DNA from: Roseitalea porphyridii
GTDB lineage: Bacteria; Pseudomonadota; Alphaproteobacteria; Rhizobiales; Rhizobiaceae
Length of the DNA stretch: 64,000 bases
Direction: 5' to 3'
Assembly: GCF_004331955.1 (NCBI RefSeq)
Contig: NZ_CP036532.1
Location: forward strand, 806,001 to 870,000
Part shown: positions 24,799 to 31,113 of the stretch, piece after piece
How positions within the stretch are numbered: the first letter of the stretch is position 1
How the letters are laid out: each line of letters begins with the position of its first letter
The notes under the pieces: model-generated
What the model was told of the DNA's origin: nothing
Seen by the model: the letters and a program-made list of their open reading frames with translations, nothing else
Databases searched by the model: none
Program-made: the position numbers and the translations under genes

Positions 24799-24816
24799 TG
24801 ATCGTGCGCAACAAAA

Positions 24817-25083
24817 TCAGTGGTTGCGCAGGGCCGTGATCAGATCATCCTTCGACATGTCGGACCGGCCCTCGATGCCGATCTCCTGGGCGCGCTCGTA
24901 GAGCTCGTCGCGCGTCCATTCCTCATAGGCATCGGCCTTGCCGCCCTTCTTTGACGGGTTCTGGCTCTGGTTGGCCTGCGCGTTGGCGATCCGGGCCGCC
25001 TTTTCCTTCGACATGCCCTTGTCGCGCAGTTCGTCATAGGCGTCGTCGTTCTTGATCTGGGGTCCGTGGTCTTTACCGGGCAT
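24817..25083 (-). CDS. Rho-N/DUF7218-like small protein
   Basis: The 88-residue protein has a central KKGGKADAYEEWTRDELYERAQEIG, in two parts, and a C-terminal SDMSKDDLITALRNH that fit the Rho termination factor N-terminal (SAP-like) helical fold. The first half (LRDKGMSKEKAARIANAQA) resembles the DUF7218 family. It could bind nucleic acid. The ATG has GGAGG. It follows the ExoD-like gene by 27 bases and probably ends the nepR2-ecfG-exoD unit. Confidence 0.75.
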   Translation of the reverse strand: MPGKDHGPQIKNDDAYDELRDKGMSKEKAARIANAQANQSQNPSKKGGKADAYEEWTRDELYERAQEIGIEGRSDMSKDDLITALRNH

Positions 25084-25110
25084 GGCTTGCCTCCGTGTCT
25101 GTTTCGGGTC

Positions 25111-25698
25111 TCAGGCGGCGATCATGGTGAAGCGCCAGAACAGCCAGAGCCACAACGGGCACAGCACCCAGCCGACAAGCGCGCTGAGCCCGTCGCGGGC
25201 GATGATCGCCACGGCGAACAGCAGAATGATCAGGCTGGGCATGACGACCGCCCAGGGAATGAGGACGACGGGAAGAAACGACAGCGCCAGCAGCACCGAC
25301 GCCGCCGCCATCAGCTGGTTGGCCGGGCCCGACACGAACACTTCCAGCCGGCGGTGAAGCCAGCGGTCGATGCGCTCCGACCAGCGCCGCATGAAGGCCG
25401 TTCCGCGGTCGACGCGGTCGGCGGACACGGTCCGGTTGCGCAGAAAGCCGGGCAGCCAGGGGTTCTTGCGGCCGGCGACAAGTTGCGCGCCGACGAGGAC
25501 GAGCAGGACGGCGATGATCAGCGATGCACCGGGAATGGCGCCGAGCGGCGAGATCGAGATCAGGGCGGGCACGCCGAGCAGCGCGCCGAACCCGCGATGC
25601 CCGAACGCGTCGACGATCTCGCCGACGCTCATCGTCTGTCCGTCATTGGCCTCGCTGAGGTCGTCGACGATCGATGTCAGGCTCGTCGTCCCGCTCAT
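25111..25698 (-). CDS. ExoD-family membrane protein (copy 1)
   Basis: The 195-residue protein has a short N-terminal segment and about four membrane helices. It carries the ExoD hallmarks GEIVDAFGHRGFGALLGVPALI and SPLGAIPGASLI near the start and LARDG-like IARDGLSAL near the end. ExoD is needed for exopolysaccharide production and alkali tolerance in rhizobia; the biochemical role is unknown. It starts 29 bases after ecfG on the same strand and is likely co-transcribed with it. A second ExoD-like gene is at 28075. Confidence 0.87.
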   Translation of the reverse strand: MSGTTSLTSIVDDLSEANDGQTMSVGEIVDAFGHRGFGALLGVPALISISPLGAIPGASLIIAVLLVLVGAQLVAGRKNPWLPGFLRNRTVSADRVDRGTAFMRRWSERIDRWLHRRLEVFVSGPANQLMAAASVLLALSFLPVVLIPWAVVMPSLIILLFAVAIIARDGLSALVGWVLCPLWLWLFWRFTMIAA

Positions 25699-25727
25699 GG
25701 TCAACTCCGGTCGCCATTGGGCGGCGT

Positions 25728-26279
25728 TCAGCCGACCGCCGGTTGGGCCAGCACGTGGATCGACACCGAATCCGGGCCATAATCGCTGCTGTCGTCGACC
25801 TTGAGGATCTCGGCGAGCTTGTTGCGGGCGCGCGAGACACGGCTCTTGACCGTGCCGACCGCGCAGCCGCACACGGCCGCCGCTTCCTCGTAGCTCATGC
25901 CCGAGGCGCCGACCAGAATGATCGCTTCGCGCTGATCGTCCGGCAGGAGCTGCAAGGCCTTCTTCATGTCTTCCAGATCGAGCATGCCCGACTGTTCGGG
26001 ATGCGTTGCCAGCCCTTCGGTGAGCGCGCCGTCGGCGTCGGACACCTCGCGGCCCTTCTTGCGCATCTGCGAATAGAACTCGTTGCGCAGGATGGTGAAC
26101 AGCCAGGCGCGGATGTTGGTGCCGGGCATGAAGGTGCTCTGCTTGTGCCACGCCTTGACCAGCGTTTCCTGCACCAGATCGTCGGCGCGATCGGCGTTGC
26201 CGGCCAGCGACATCGCAAATGCCCGCAGGCTGGGAATGGATTGCAGAAGATCCGCCTTGAACTCTGCGCGTTCTGTCAT
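25728..26279 (-). CDS. ecfG: EcfG, general stress response ECF sigma factor
   Basis: The 183-residue protein has sigma2 (about residues 12-80; ADDLVQETLVKAW and NIRAWLFTILRNEFYS) and sigma4 (about 115-170; LPDDQREAIILVGASGMSYEEAA and GTVKSRVSRARNKL) joined by a short linker, as in ECF15 sigma factors. It directs transcription from GGAAC/CGTT promoters, many of which lie in this window. Its ATG overlaps the stop of the second nepR (ATGA). The operon has its own EcfG promoter, giving autoregulation. Confidence 0.96.
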   Translation of the reverse strand: MTERAEFKADLLQSIPSLRAFAMSLAGNADRADDLVQETLVKAWHKQSTFMPGTNIRAWLFTILRNEFYSQMRKKGREVSDADGALTEGLATHPEQSGMLDLEDMKKALQLLPDDQREAIILVGASGMSYEEAAAVCGCAVGTVKSRVSRARNKLAEILKVDDSSDYGPDSVSIHVLAQPAVG

Positions 26280-26515
26280 TGACGGTGTTCCCTGTTGGAG
26301 GACGGCATGCCATCGATCGACGAGGCGCCCCCATTTGTGGCCGACTGGGTTTCGACCTGTTCAAGCTGCTCGAGCAGTTCGGCGAAGCGATCCGGCACGG
26401 GCTCGCGGGCCACCTCTTCATAGGTGGCCTTCAGGCGTTGGCTGATGCGATCAAGCGACTGCCAGTTCAGCCCGAGGGGCGGATCGGTCCGATATTCGAA
26501 GGGATCGGTACTCAT
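26276..26515 (-). CDS. nepR2: NepR-type anti-sigma factor (copy 2), coupled to ecfG
   Basis: The 79-residue protein has the NepR core IAQ-like segment ISQRLKATYEEVAREPVPDRFAELLEQLEQ, in two parts (about residues 25-55), with longer ends than copy 1. The ATG at 26515 has GAGAGG upstream and follows a perfect sigma-EcfG promoter. The stop overlaps the ecfG start, so it is translationally coupled to the sigma factor, the classical arrangement. Together with the copy at 21043 it gives the organism at least two NepR proteins. Confidence 0.92.
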   Translation of the reverse strand: MSTDPFEYRTDPPLGLNWQSLDRISQRLKATYEEVAREPVPDRFAELLEQLEQVETQSATNGGASSIDGMPSSNREHRQ

Positions 26516-26547
26516 GGACCTCTCATTTGCGTTCGCATTCGGTTCAT

Positions 26548-26572
26548 AACGCCGCAGAGGCGCTCTGGTTCC
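26548..26572 (-). promoter_or_regulatory. Sigma-EcfG promoter of the nepR2-ecfG operon
   Basis: On the reverse strand, GGAAC (26572-26568), a 16-base spacer and CGTT (26551-26548), 33 bases before the nepR2 ATG. Confidence 0.87.
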
Positions 26573-26589
26573 GGGCGCCCGGGCGGGCA

Positions 26590-26865
26590 TCAGGACTGCG
26601 GCTGCTGGCTGCCGAGGCGCTTGATTGCCTCGTCGATTTCCTTGGCGATCGGCTCGAGGTCGTGGTCGGGATCGGCCCGCATGCGCGCGTCGACCTCCCG
26701 CTTCATCGCTTCCAGCTCGGCCAGTTTCTCCGATGCGGGGGTCGCCGAAACCATCACCGCGCGCACGTCGCGCGGCGTGATCACGAGCGCGGTCTGCGCG
26801 ACATCGGTCTCGTCGCCCACATCGGCCTTGACCGGCTTGTCCGTCTGACTGGCTTTGGCATTCAT
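26590..26865 (-). CDS. Small acidic stress protein, paralog of the gene at 5784
   Basis: The 91-residue soluble protein shares about 55 residues with the product of 5784-6056: TPRDVRAVMVSATPASEK, LEAMKREVDARM and IAKEIDEAIKRLG align with the corresponding segments. It lies between nepR2-ecfG and a divergent EcfG-driven membrane protein gene. AAGGAGAG precedes the ATG at 26865. No EcfG promoter of its own was found. Function unknown. Confidence 0.75.
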   Translation of the reverse strand: MNAKASQTDKPVKADVGDETDVAQTALVITPRDVRAVMVSATPASEKLAELEAMKREVDARMRADPDHDLEPIAKEIDEAIKRLGSQQPQS

Positions 26866-26925
26866 CGTTCTCTCCTTCCGGTCAGGCGCGCCTCGTGAAA
26901 CGCCTCGGAACCAGCTCGTCAGGCC

Positions 26926-26951
26926 GGAACCCGGGCCCATCCGAGGCCGTT
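26926..26951 (+). promoter_or_regulatory. Sigma-EcfG promoter of the gene at 26987
   Basis: GGAAC (26926-26930), a 17-base spacer and CGTT (26948-26951), 35 bases before the ATG. Confidence 0.77.
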
Positions 26952-26986
26952 ATCGATCCACCATAGGACGACAAGAAAGGCGCATT

Positions 26987-27190
26987 ATGACCGACCCCGA
27001 ACAACGCGACGATGTGGACCGTTACCACGATATCGAGGCGCGCAAGCGCGGCGTTCCCGAGCAGGCGGGCGATCTGGCCGATCTGCAATCGGTGACGCCG
27101 CCGACCTGGGGGCCGGGCATGTGGTGGCGTATCGGTCTTGGTGCGCTGGCGGTTCTCATTCTGGTCCTGCTCGTCGTTCGCCTCGTCTAG
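26987..27190 (+). CDS. Small tail-anchored membrane protein under EcfG control
   Basis: The 67-residue protein has a polar, acidic N-terminal part and one C-terminal membrane helix (WWRIGLGALAVLILVLLVVRLV). It has AAGAAAGG upstream and a perfect sigma-EcfG promoter, and it is followed by an intrinsic terminator, so it is a single-gene unit. Its plan is like that of the 65-residue protein encoded at 5456, including the WWR at the membrane border. Function unknown. Confidence 0.78.
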   Translation: MTDPEQRDDVDRYHDIEARKRGVPEQAGDLADLQSVTPPTWGPGMWWRIGLGALAVLILVLLVVRLV

Positions 27191-27205
27191 CCGCCCGACA
27201 TAACA

Positions 27206-27235
27206 GGGTCGTCCGCTGCCGGACGACCCTTCTCT
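27206..27235 (+). terminator. Rho-independent terminator
   Basis: A perfect 10-bp stem (GGGTCGTCCG 27206-27215 with 27220-27229) and four-base loop are followed by TTCTCT. It separates the gene at 26987 from the convergent csbD-like gene. Confidence 0.75.
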
Positions 27236-27254
27236 GTGACGGGCACAATGGCGC

Positions 27255-27452
27255 TCAGAGGCGGGCGGCCCATTCGTCGACTTCGCGTTCGGCCTCTTCC
27301 TTCGACTTGCCATAGCGCTGGCGGACCTTGCCGGCCAGTTCCTCGCGGTCACCGCGGGCCTCGGCGATATCGTCGTCGGTCAACTGGCCCCATTGCTGAC
27401 GGGCCTGACCCTGAAGCTCGGTCCATTTGCCTTTGACTTGGTCCCAGTTCAT
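27255..27452 (-). CDS. CsbD-like stress protein
   Basis: The 65-residue protein matches the CsbD family: start MNWDQVKGKWTELQGQAR, then WGQLTDDDIAEARGDREELAGKVRQRYG in two parts, and an acidic end. CsbD proteins are abundant small stress proteins of unknown mechanism. The ATG at 27452 has AAAGGAG upstream, and a perfect sigma-EcfG promoter precedes it, so strong induction in the general stress response is expected. Confidence 0.92.
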   Translation of the reverse strand: MNWDQVKGKWTELQGQARQQWGQLTDDDIAEARGDREELAGKVRQRYGKSKEEAEREVDEWAARL

Positions 27453-27487
27453 TGCGTGCGCTCCTTTCTGAAGTGTGACGGCCAATC

Positions 27488-27512
27488 AACGCCGGCGACG
27501 GCCGATCGTTCC
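27488..27512 (-). promoter_or_regulatory. Sigma-EcfG promoter of the csbD-like gene
   Basis: On the reverse strand, GGAAC (27512-27508), a 16-base spacer and CGTT (27491-27488), 36 bases before the ATG. A perfect palindrome, CCTTTCCGGAAAGG (27511-27524), abuts the -35. Confidence 0.82.
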
Positions 27513-27557
27513 TTTCCGGAAAGGAGCCGGTGACCGATCGAGCGGGTATCCCCGCAT

Positions 27558-27582
27558 GGAACCAATTGGAGCGCGTCGCGCT
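27558..27582 (+). promoter_or_regulatory. Near-match sigma-EcfG promoter
   Basis: GGAAC (27558-27562), a 16-base spacer and CGCT (27579-27582), 39 bases before the ATG at 27621. One mismatch in the -10, the same variant as at 5689. Confidence 0.35.
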
Positions 27583-27620
27583 TGACGATTGACCACTCAG
27601 ACCGACAATCGGAGCGAACC

Positions 27621-28085
27621 ATGTTGCGAATCATCACGGCGACCATGCTGGCGACGAGCCTCGCATGCCTCCCCGTTACGGCCGCCGCCCAGACCGGGAC
27701 GGGCGGCCAGGCGTCCTACGCGGCCCTGACCATGACTGCCGGCGCGCAACTCGACAGCATCCTTCTGGCGATGGCGCAGCGCAAGTTCGGGCGCACCGAG
27801 GAGGCGATCAAGCTGACGGGCGATGCGATCGAATATGCTGAGCAGCTCAACGCGACGCTTAAGCGGCTCGCCTCCGATCGCTCGGGCGACCAGGCAACGC
27901 TCTATGGCGAGGCCGAGCAGCTCTCCACCGAGATCCTCGAGCTGCTGCGCGAACAGCGCACGGCGCTCGAGCAGGGCGACCGTCAGGCGTTCGGTCGAAC
28001 CCGTGTCGCCATCTATCAGCGCGTGTCCGATCTGCCGGATCCGGTCTTCGTCGGGCCCGAGGGCCAACCGGAAAATGAGCGGTGA
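27621..28085 (+). CDS. Secreted/periplasmic helical protein
   Basis: The 154-residue protein has a clear Sec signal peptide (residues 1-22, cleavage after PVTAAAQ or nearby) and a mature part made of helices (about 35-140) with no cysteine. GGAGCG precedes the ATG at 27621. Its stop lies 11 bases inside the following ExoD-like gene, so the two are probably coupled. No family is recognised; a periplasmic stress role is inferred from the neighbourhood. Confidence 0.7.
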   Translation: MLRIITATMLATSLACLPVTAAAQTGTGGQASYAALTMTAGAQLDSILLAMAQRKFGRTEEAIKLTGDAIEYAEQLNATLKRLASDRSGDQATLYGEAEQLSTEILELLREQRTALEQGDRQAFGRTRVAIYQRVSDLPDPVFVGPEGQPENER

Positions 28086-28716
28086 AGTCGGGCGAGTGTC
28101 CATGTCGCAGGAGGAGGACCGGGCCGGGCAGGACGATGGTGACGAGCTGCGGTCGCTGACCCAGATCGTCGACCGGACGCTGCGCGAGACGCGACGCGAT
28201 CAGGTGGCCGTCGCCGACGTGCTCGACGCTTTCGGCCATGCCAGCTTCGCGCCGCTGTTGCTGGTGCCCGCGATCGCCGTGGTCACACCCTTGAGCGGTA
28301 TTCCCGCCTTCTCCGCGTTCAGCGGCATATTGATCTTTCTGATCGCCAGCCAGTGGCTTGTCGGACGCGACCATATCTGGTTGCCGCAATGGGTCTCGCG
28401 CCGCCATGTCGCCGGAGACCGGCTTGCCGCCGCGATGCGCAAGATCCGCCCATGGGCCCAGCGCGTCGACCGGCACACGCGGCCACGGTTGCGGTTCCTC
28501 TTTCACAGGCCCTTCCGTTTCCTGCCGCCGCTGGCCTGCACCCTGTTCGGCGCGATGATGCCGTTCCTCGAACTGGTGCCGTTTTCCTCGTCGCTGCTCG
28601 GTGCGGCCGTCGTGCTGCTGTCCCTGTCCATGCTGACCCGGGACGGTCTGTTTGCGCTGGTCGCCCTGGTGCCGGTCGGCGGCGTCGGCTGGGCCATCGC
28701 CACGCTTATCAGCTAG
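28075..28716 (+). CDS. ExoD-family membrane protein (copy 2)
   Basis: The 213-residue protein has a polar N-terminal segment and about four membrane helices, with the ExoD motifs VADVLDAFGHASFAPLLLVPAI and PLSGIPAFSAFSGILI and the late LTRDGLFALVAL. It is a paralog of the ExoD-like protein encoded at 25111. The start at 28075 overlaps the preceding gene by 11 bases; an ATG at 28102 is an alternative. Role in exopolysaccharide or pH stress is inferred from the family. Confidence 0.85.
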   Translation: MSGEVGRVSMSQEEDRAGQDDGDELRSLTQIVDRTLRETRRDQVAVADVLDAFGHASFAPLLLVPAIAVVTPLSGIPAFSAFSGILIFLIASQWLVGRDHIWLPQWVSRRHVAGDRLAAAMRKIRPWAQRVDRHTRPRLRFLFHRPFRFLPPLACTLFGAMMPFLELVPFSSSLLGAAVVLLSLSMLTRDGLFALVALVPVGGVGWAIATLIS

Positions 28717-28827
28717 AACGTTCAATCTCATCACGGAACGCTCTGAAGACCTGACCCGAAGGCATCATTGGCACAGCCGGCCGCCCGCCGTAATGTGGCG
28801 GCGGAGAGAAGAGGCGGGAGTTGCCGC

Positions 28828-29838
28828 ATGGCGCGCAGCGACGAACCGGAAGGCCTTGGGCGTGCGGGGCAGGGTGGTGCCGATGCGCCGTCGACGGCCG
28901 TCGGGACGCCCGATGGTCCCGGCGCGCCCGACCCCGGCCCGGTCTTCGGCGGCCAGTTGCCGACGGTCGGCGACGCGACCGCCGTGCCTGCCGTCCGTTT
29001 CAATCCGCTGTCGACGAAGCCGGTGCGAACCGTGTTCATTCACGGCGTTCTCGCATCGACCTCCATGTGGAAATCCGTCGTCTCGGGGAACCTTGCCGAC
29101 GAGGCGGCTGCCCTGCCGCTGCCCGGCCATTTTCCGTGGGCAATCGATGCCGAGGCGGCAGGCCGCGCCTTCGATGATCTGCGGTTCCTTCAAGCCTACC
29201 GCGACTGGCTGGAAGATGCTGCCACCGGGCCCGTCCACATCGTTGCGCATTCTGCGGGATCGGTCGCCGCGCTCAAGTTCGCCGCGCTCTATCCCGACCG
29301 CGTCGGTCACCTGACGTTGCTGGGCACGTTCGGCGACGGCCCCTCGGCGGTCGCCGCCAGCCTCATGGCCCGCACGGTCACGCTGCCGCTTGTCGGGCGT
29401 CCGCTGTTCGAGCGCCTGCACCGGCTCTGGCTGCAATCGGCCGACTGGTACAATGCCGGTCTGGCGACCGCCAAGCCGCCGCCGCCCGGTCACTCCGACC
29501 AGCCGGTGCAGCCGCCCTCGCGCGCCGAACGCGCAATGCTGGCCGATCTGCGGCGCAGCGATCCCGAAGCGTTGCGGCGCGCCGTGTTGTGGCTGCAGCA
29601 AACCTCGGTGCGCGAGGAACTGGCCGGCATCAAGACGCCGGCCACGGTGCTGGTGTGCCAGGACGATCCCGTCGTCAGCCTCGACAAGCAGATGGATATC
29701 GTGCGCTCGCTGCCGAACGCGACGGCCGTCGTCTCACATGTGGGCCATCTGCCGATGTTCGAGGCACCGGACGTGCTCCGCCGCATCATCGAAGGCCAGA
29801 ACGAGGCGATGTTCGGAGCGGCGGCGGGAAGATCGTAG
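28828..29838 (+). CDS. Alpha/beta hydrolase
   Basis: The 336-residue protein has a disordered Gly/Pro/Ala-rich N-terminus (about residues 1-65) and an alpha/beta-hydrolase fold. Visible elements are the oxyanion-side motif FIHGVLAS, a nucleophile elbow AHSAGS, an acid in VCQDDPVVSLD and a catalytic His in HVGHLPMFE. No lid or substrate motif identifies the reaction; esterase, lipase or haloperoxidase-like activities are possible. The ATG at 28828 has GGGAG eight bases upstream. It is a single gene ending at the bidirectional terminator. Confidence 0.85.
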   Translation: MARSDEPEGLGRAGQGGADAPSTAVGTPDGPGAPDPGPVFGGQLPTVGDATAVPAVRFNPLSTKPVRTVFIHGVLASTSMWKSVVSGNLADEAAALPLPGHFPWAIDAEAAGRAFDDLRFLQAYRDWLEDAATGPVHIVAHSAGSVAALKFAALYPDRVGHLTLLGTFGDGPSAVAASLMARTVTLPLVGRPLFERLHRLWLQSADWYNAGLATAKPPPPGHSDQPVQPPSRAERAMLADLRRSDPEALRRAVLWLQQTSVREELAGIKTPATVLVCQDDPVVSLDKQMDIVRSLPNATAVVSHVGHLPMFEAPDVLRRIIEGQNEAMFGAAAGRS

Positions 29839-29861
29839 ACAGCAGCGACAACAAAACGCGC

Positions 29862-29890
29862 AAAAAAAAGGGGGCCGGTCGGCCCCCTTT
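29862..29890. terminator. Bidirectional intrinsic terminator
   Basis: A run of eight A (29862-29869) precedes GGGGGCC-GGTC-GGCCCCC (29870-29887) and TTT. It serves both the hydrolase gene and the convergent PRC-barrel gene, for which the A-run becomes a U-tract. Confidence 0.88.
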
Positions 29891-29918
29891 CCAAGTGTTG
29901 CAGGATCACGTGGCGGCG

Positions 29919-30887
29919 TTAGCCGTCCCAGCGTTCCATGCTTTCCAGTTCTTCCTCGGTCGCATCGACATAGACGGCCGTCGCGCCACCCAGGCCTTCG
30001 CCGCCACGGCGAATGTCGACCTGGTCGAAGTCAAGCGCCACCGGCTTTTCGCCGATACCCAGGAAGCCGCCAAAGTCGACGACGACATGGGTGATGTTGC
30101 CGTTCTCGTCGAGCACCAGATCGCCGATCTCGCCAACCCAGTTGGAGTCACCGGCATAGACGCGGGCGTCTTCGAGGTCTTCGGCGGTCAGCGAGGCGAC
30201 ATCGACCGGGTCGAGCGTGTCGCGCTCGGGTCGTGTCATTTCGCCTTCGCCTTCGGCCATCATCTGGTCATCGGTCGCGGCTTCACCTTCAGCGGCGGTG
30301 CCTTCACCTTCGGCCATCATCTGGTCGTCGGAACCTTCACCGGTCGCCATATCGTCCTGCGCCTCGGCATAGACTTCGCGCGTCGACAGTTCCTCGCCAC
30401 CTTCGCTGTCGGTGGCTTCGGCGGTCTGGTCGCCGCTCATATACTCTTCGCTGTCTTCCAGCAGCTGACGGTCGCCGGTGAAGACGACGAAATATTCGCC
30501 TTCGTCATCGTCGTCCGGGACGAAGCGCAGATTGTCGAGCGAGACGCGGGTCCGCTTCTCGCCGATGCCGAGGAAGCCGCCCGCATCGATCACAACGGCG
30601 GTGATTTCGCCTTCCGGCGTGATCAGGACGTCTTCAACGTCGGCGATGTTTTCCCAGCTGTTCGGCGCATCCGTATAGGGCGTCTCGAACATCGATTCCT
30701 CGGCGCCGCCTTCGGGCATGAACACCGCGCGGTTCATCAGGTCCGTCACGCGGATGGTCATGTCGCCGCTGGCATATTGCGCGGCGGAGGTCTGCTCGGC
30801 GTCGGCTGTGTTCATGGTGTGGTTGTCGGCCATGGCCGGCATCGCCATGACGGCGACAAGCGCTGTCGTTGCAAGCAAGCGTTTCAT
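29919..30887 (-). CDS. Exported protein with two PRC-barrel domains
   Basis: The 322-residue protein has a Sec signal peptide (residues 1-20, MKRLLATTALVAVMAMPAMA) and two PRC-barrel domains (about 40-150 and 245-318). Both contain the motif GGFLGIGEK (VVIDAGGFLGIGEK and VVVDFGGFLGIGEK). A very acidic linker between them carries a repeated DDQMMAEGEG. PRC barrels mediate protein or lipid contacts; periplasmic two-barrel proteins are common in Hyphomicrobiales but not functionally defined. AAAGGAG lies about ten bases before the ATG at 30887. Confidence 0.88.
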   Translation of the reverse strand: MKRLLATTALVAVMAMPAMADNHTMNTADAEQTSAAQYASGDMTIRVTDLMNRAVFMPEGGAEESMFETPYTDAPNSWENIADVEDVLITPEGEITAVVIDAGGFLGIGEKRTRVSLDNLRFVPDDDDEGEYFVVFTGDRQLLEDSEEYMSGDQTAEATDSEGGEELSTREVYAEAQDDMATGEGSDDQMMAEGEGTAAEGEAATDDQMMAEGEGEMTRPERDTLDPVDVASLTAEDLEDARVYAGDSNWVGEIGDLVLDENGNITHVVVDFGGFLGIGEKPVALDFDQVDIRRGGEGLGGATAVYVDATEEELESMERWDG

Positions 30888-30993
30888 TTGTTCACGTCTC
30901 CTTTGTTCGTGCGGGCACTCGGCCCGGCTGGCAAATGAACGTGCCAAATCGCGAAACGTTGCCGTGGGTGCGACAAAAAAATCGGCAAATACT

Positions 30994-31113
30994 GGGGAAC
31001 CAGGGCGGCTCTGTCGGCGTATTCTTTCTTCTCACCAAAACGACTGCACGGCGGGGGAACCAGGGCGGCTCTGTCGGCGTATTCTTTCTTCTCACCAAAA
31101 CGACTGCACGGCG
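30994..31113. repeat. 60-bp perfect tandem duplication
   Basis: Bases 30994-31053 and 31054-31113 are identical copies. The second copy contains the last codons and stop (31092-31094) of the antiporter gene; the first copy repeats them outside the gene. Each copy also contains GGAAC-N17-CGTA. Two adjacent copies without a spacer mark a recent duplication, not a CRISPR array. Confidence 0.93.

Noticed and set aside
30994-31113. Possible CRISPR-like repeat
   Set aside because: There are only two copies, joined without spacer, and they include the end of a coding gene. This is a simple tandem duplication.
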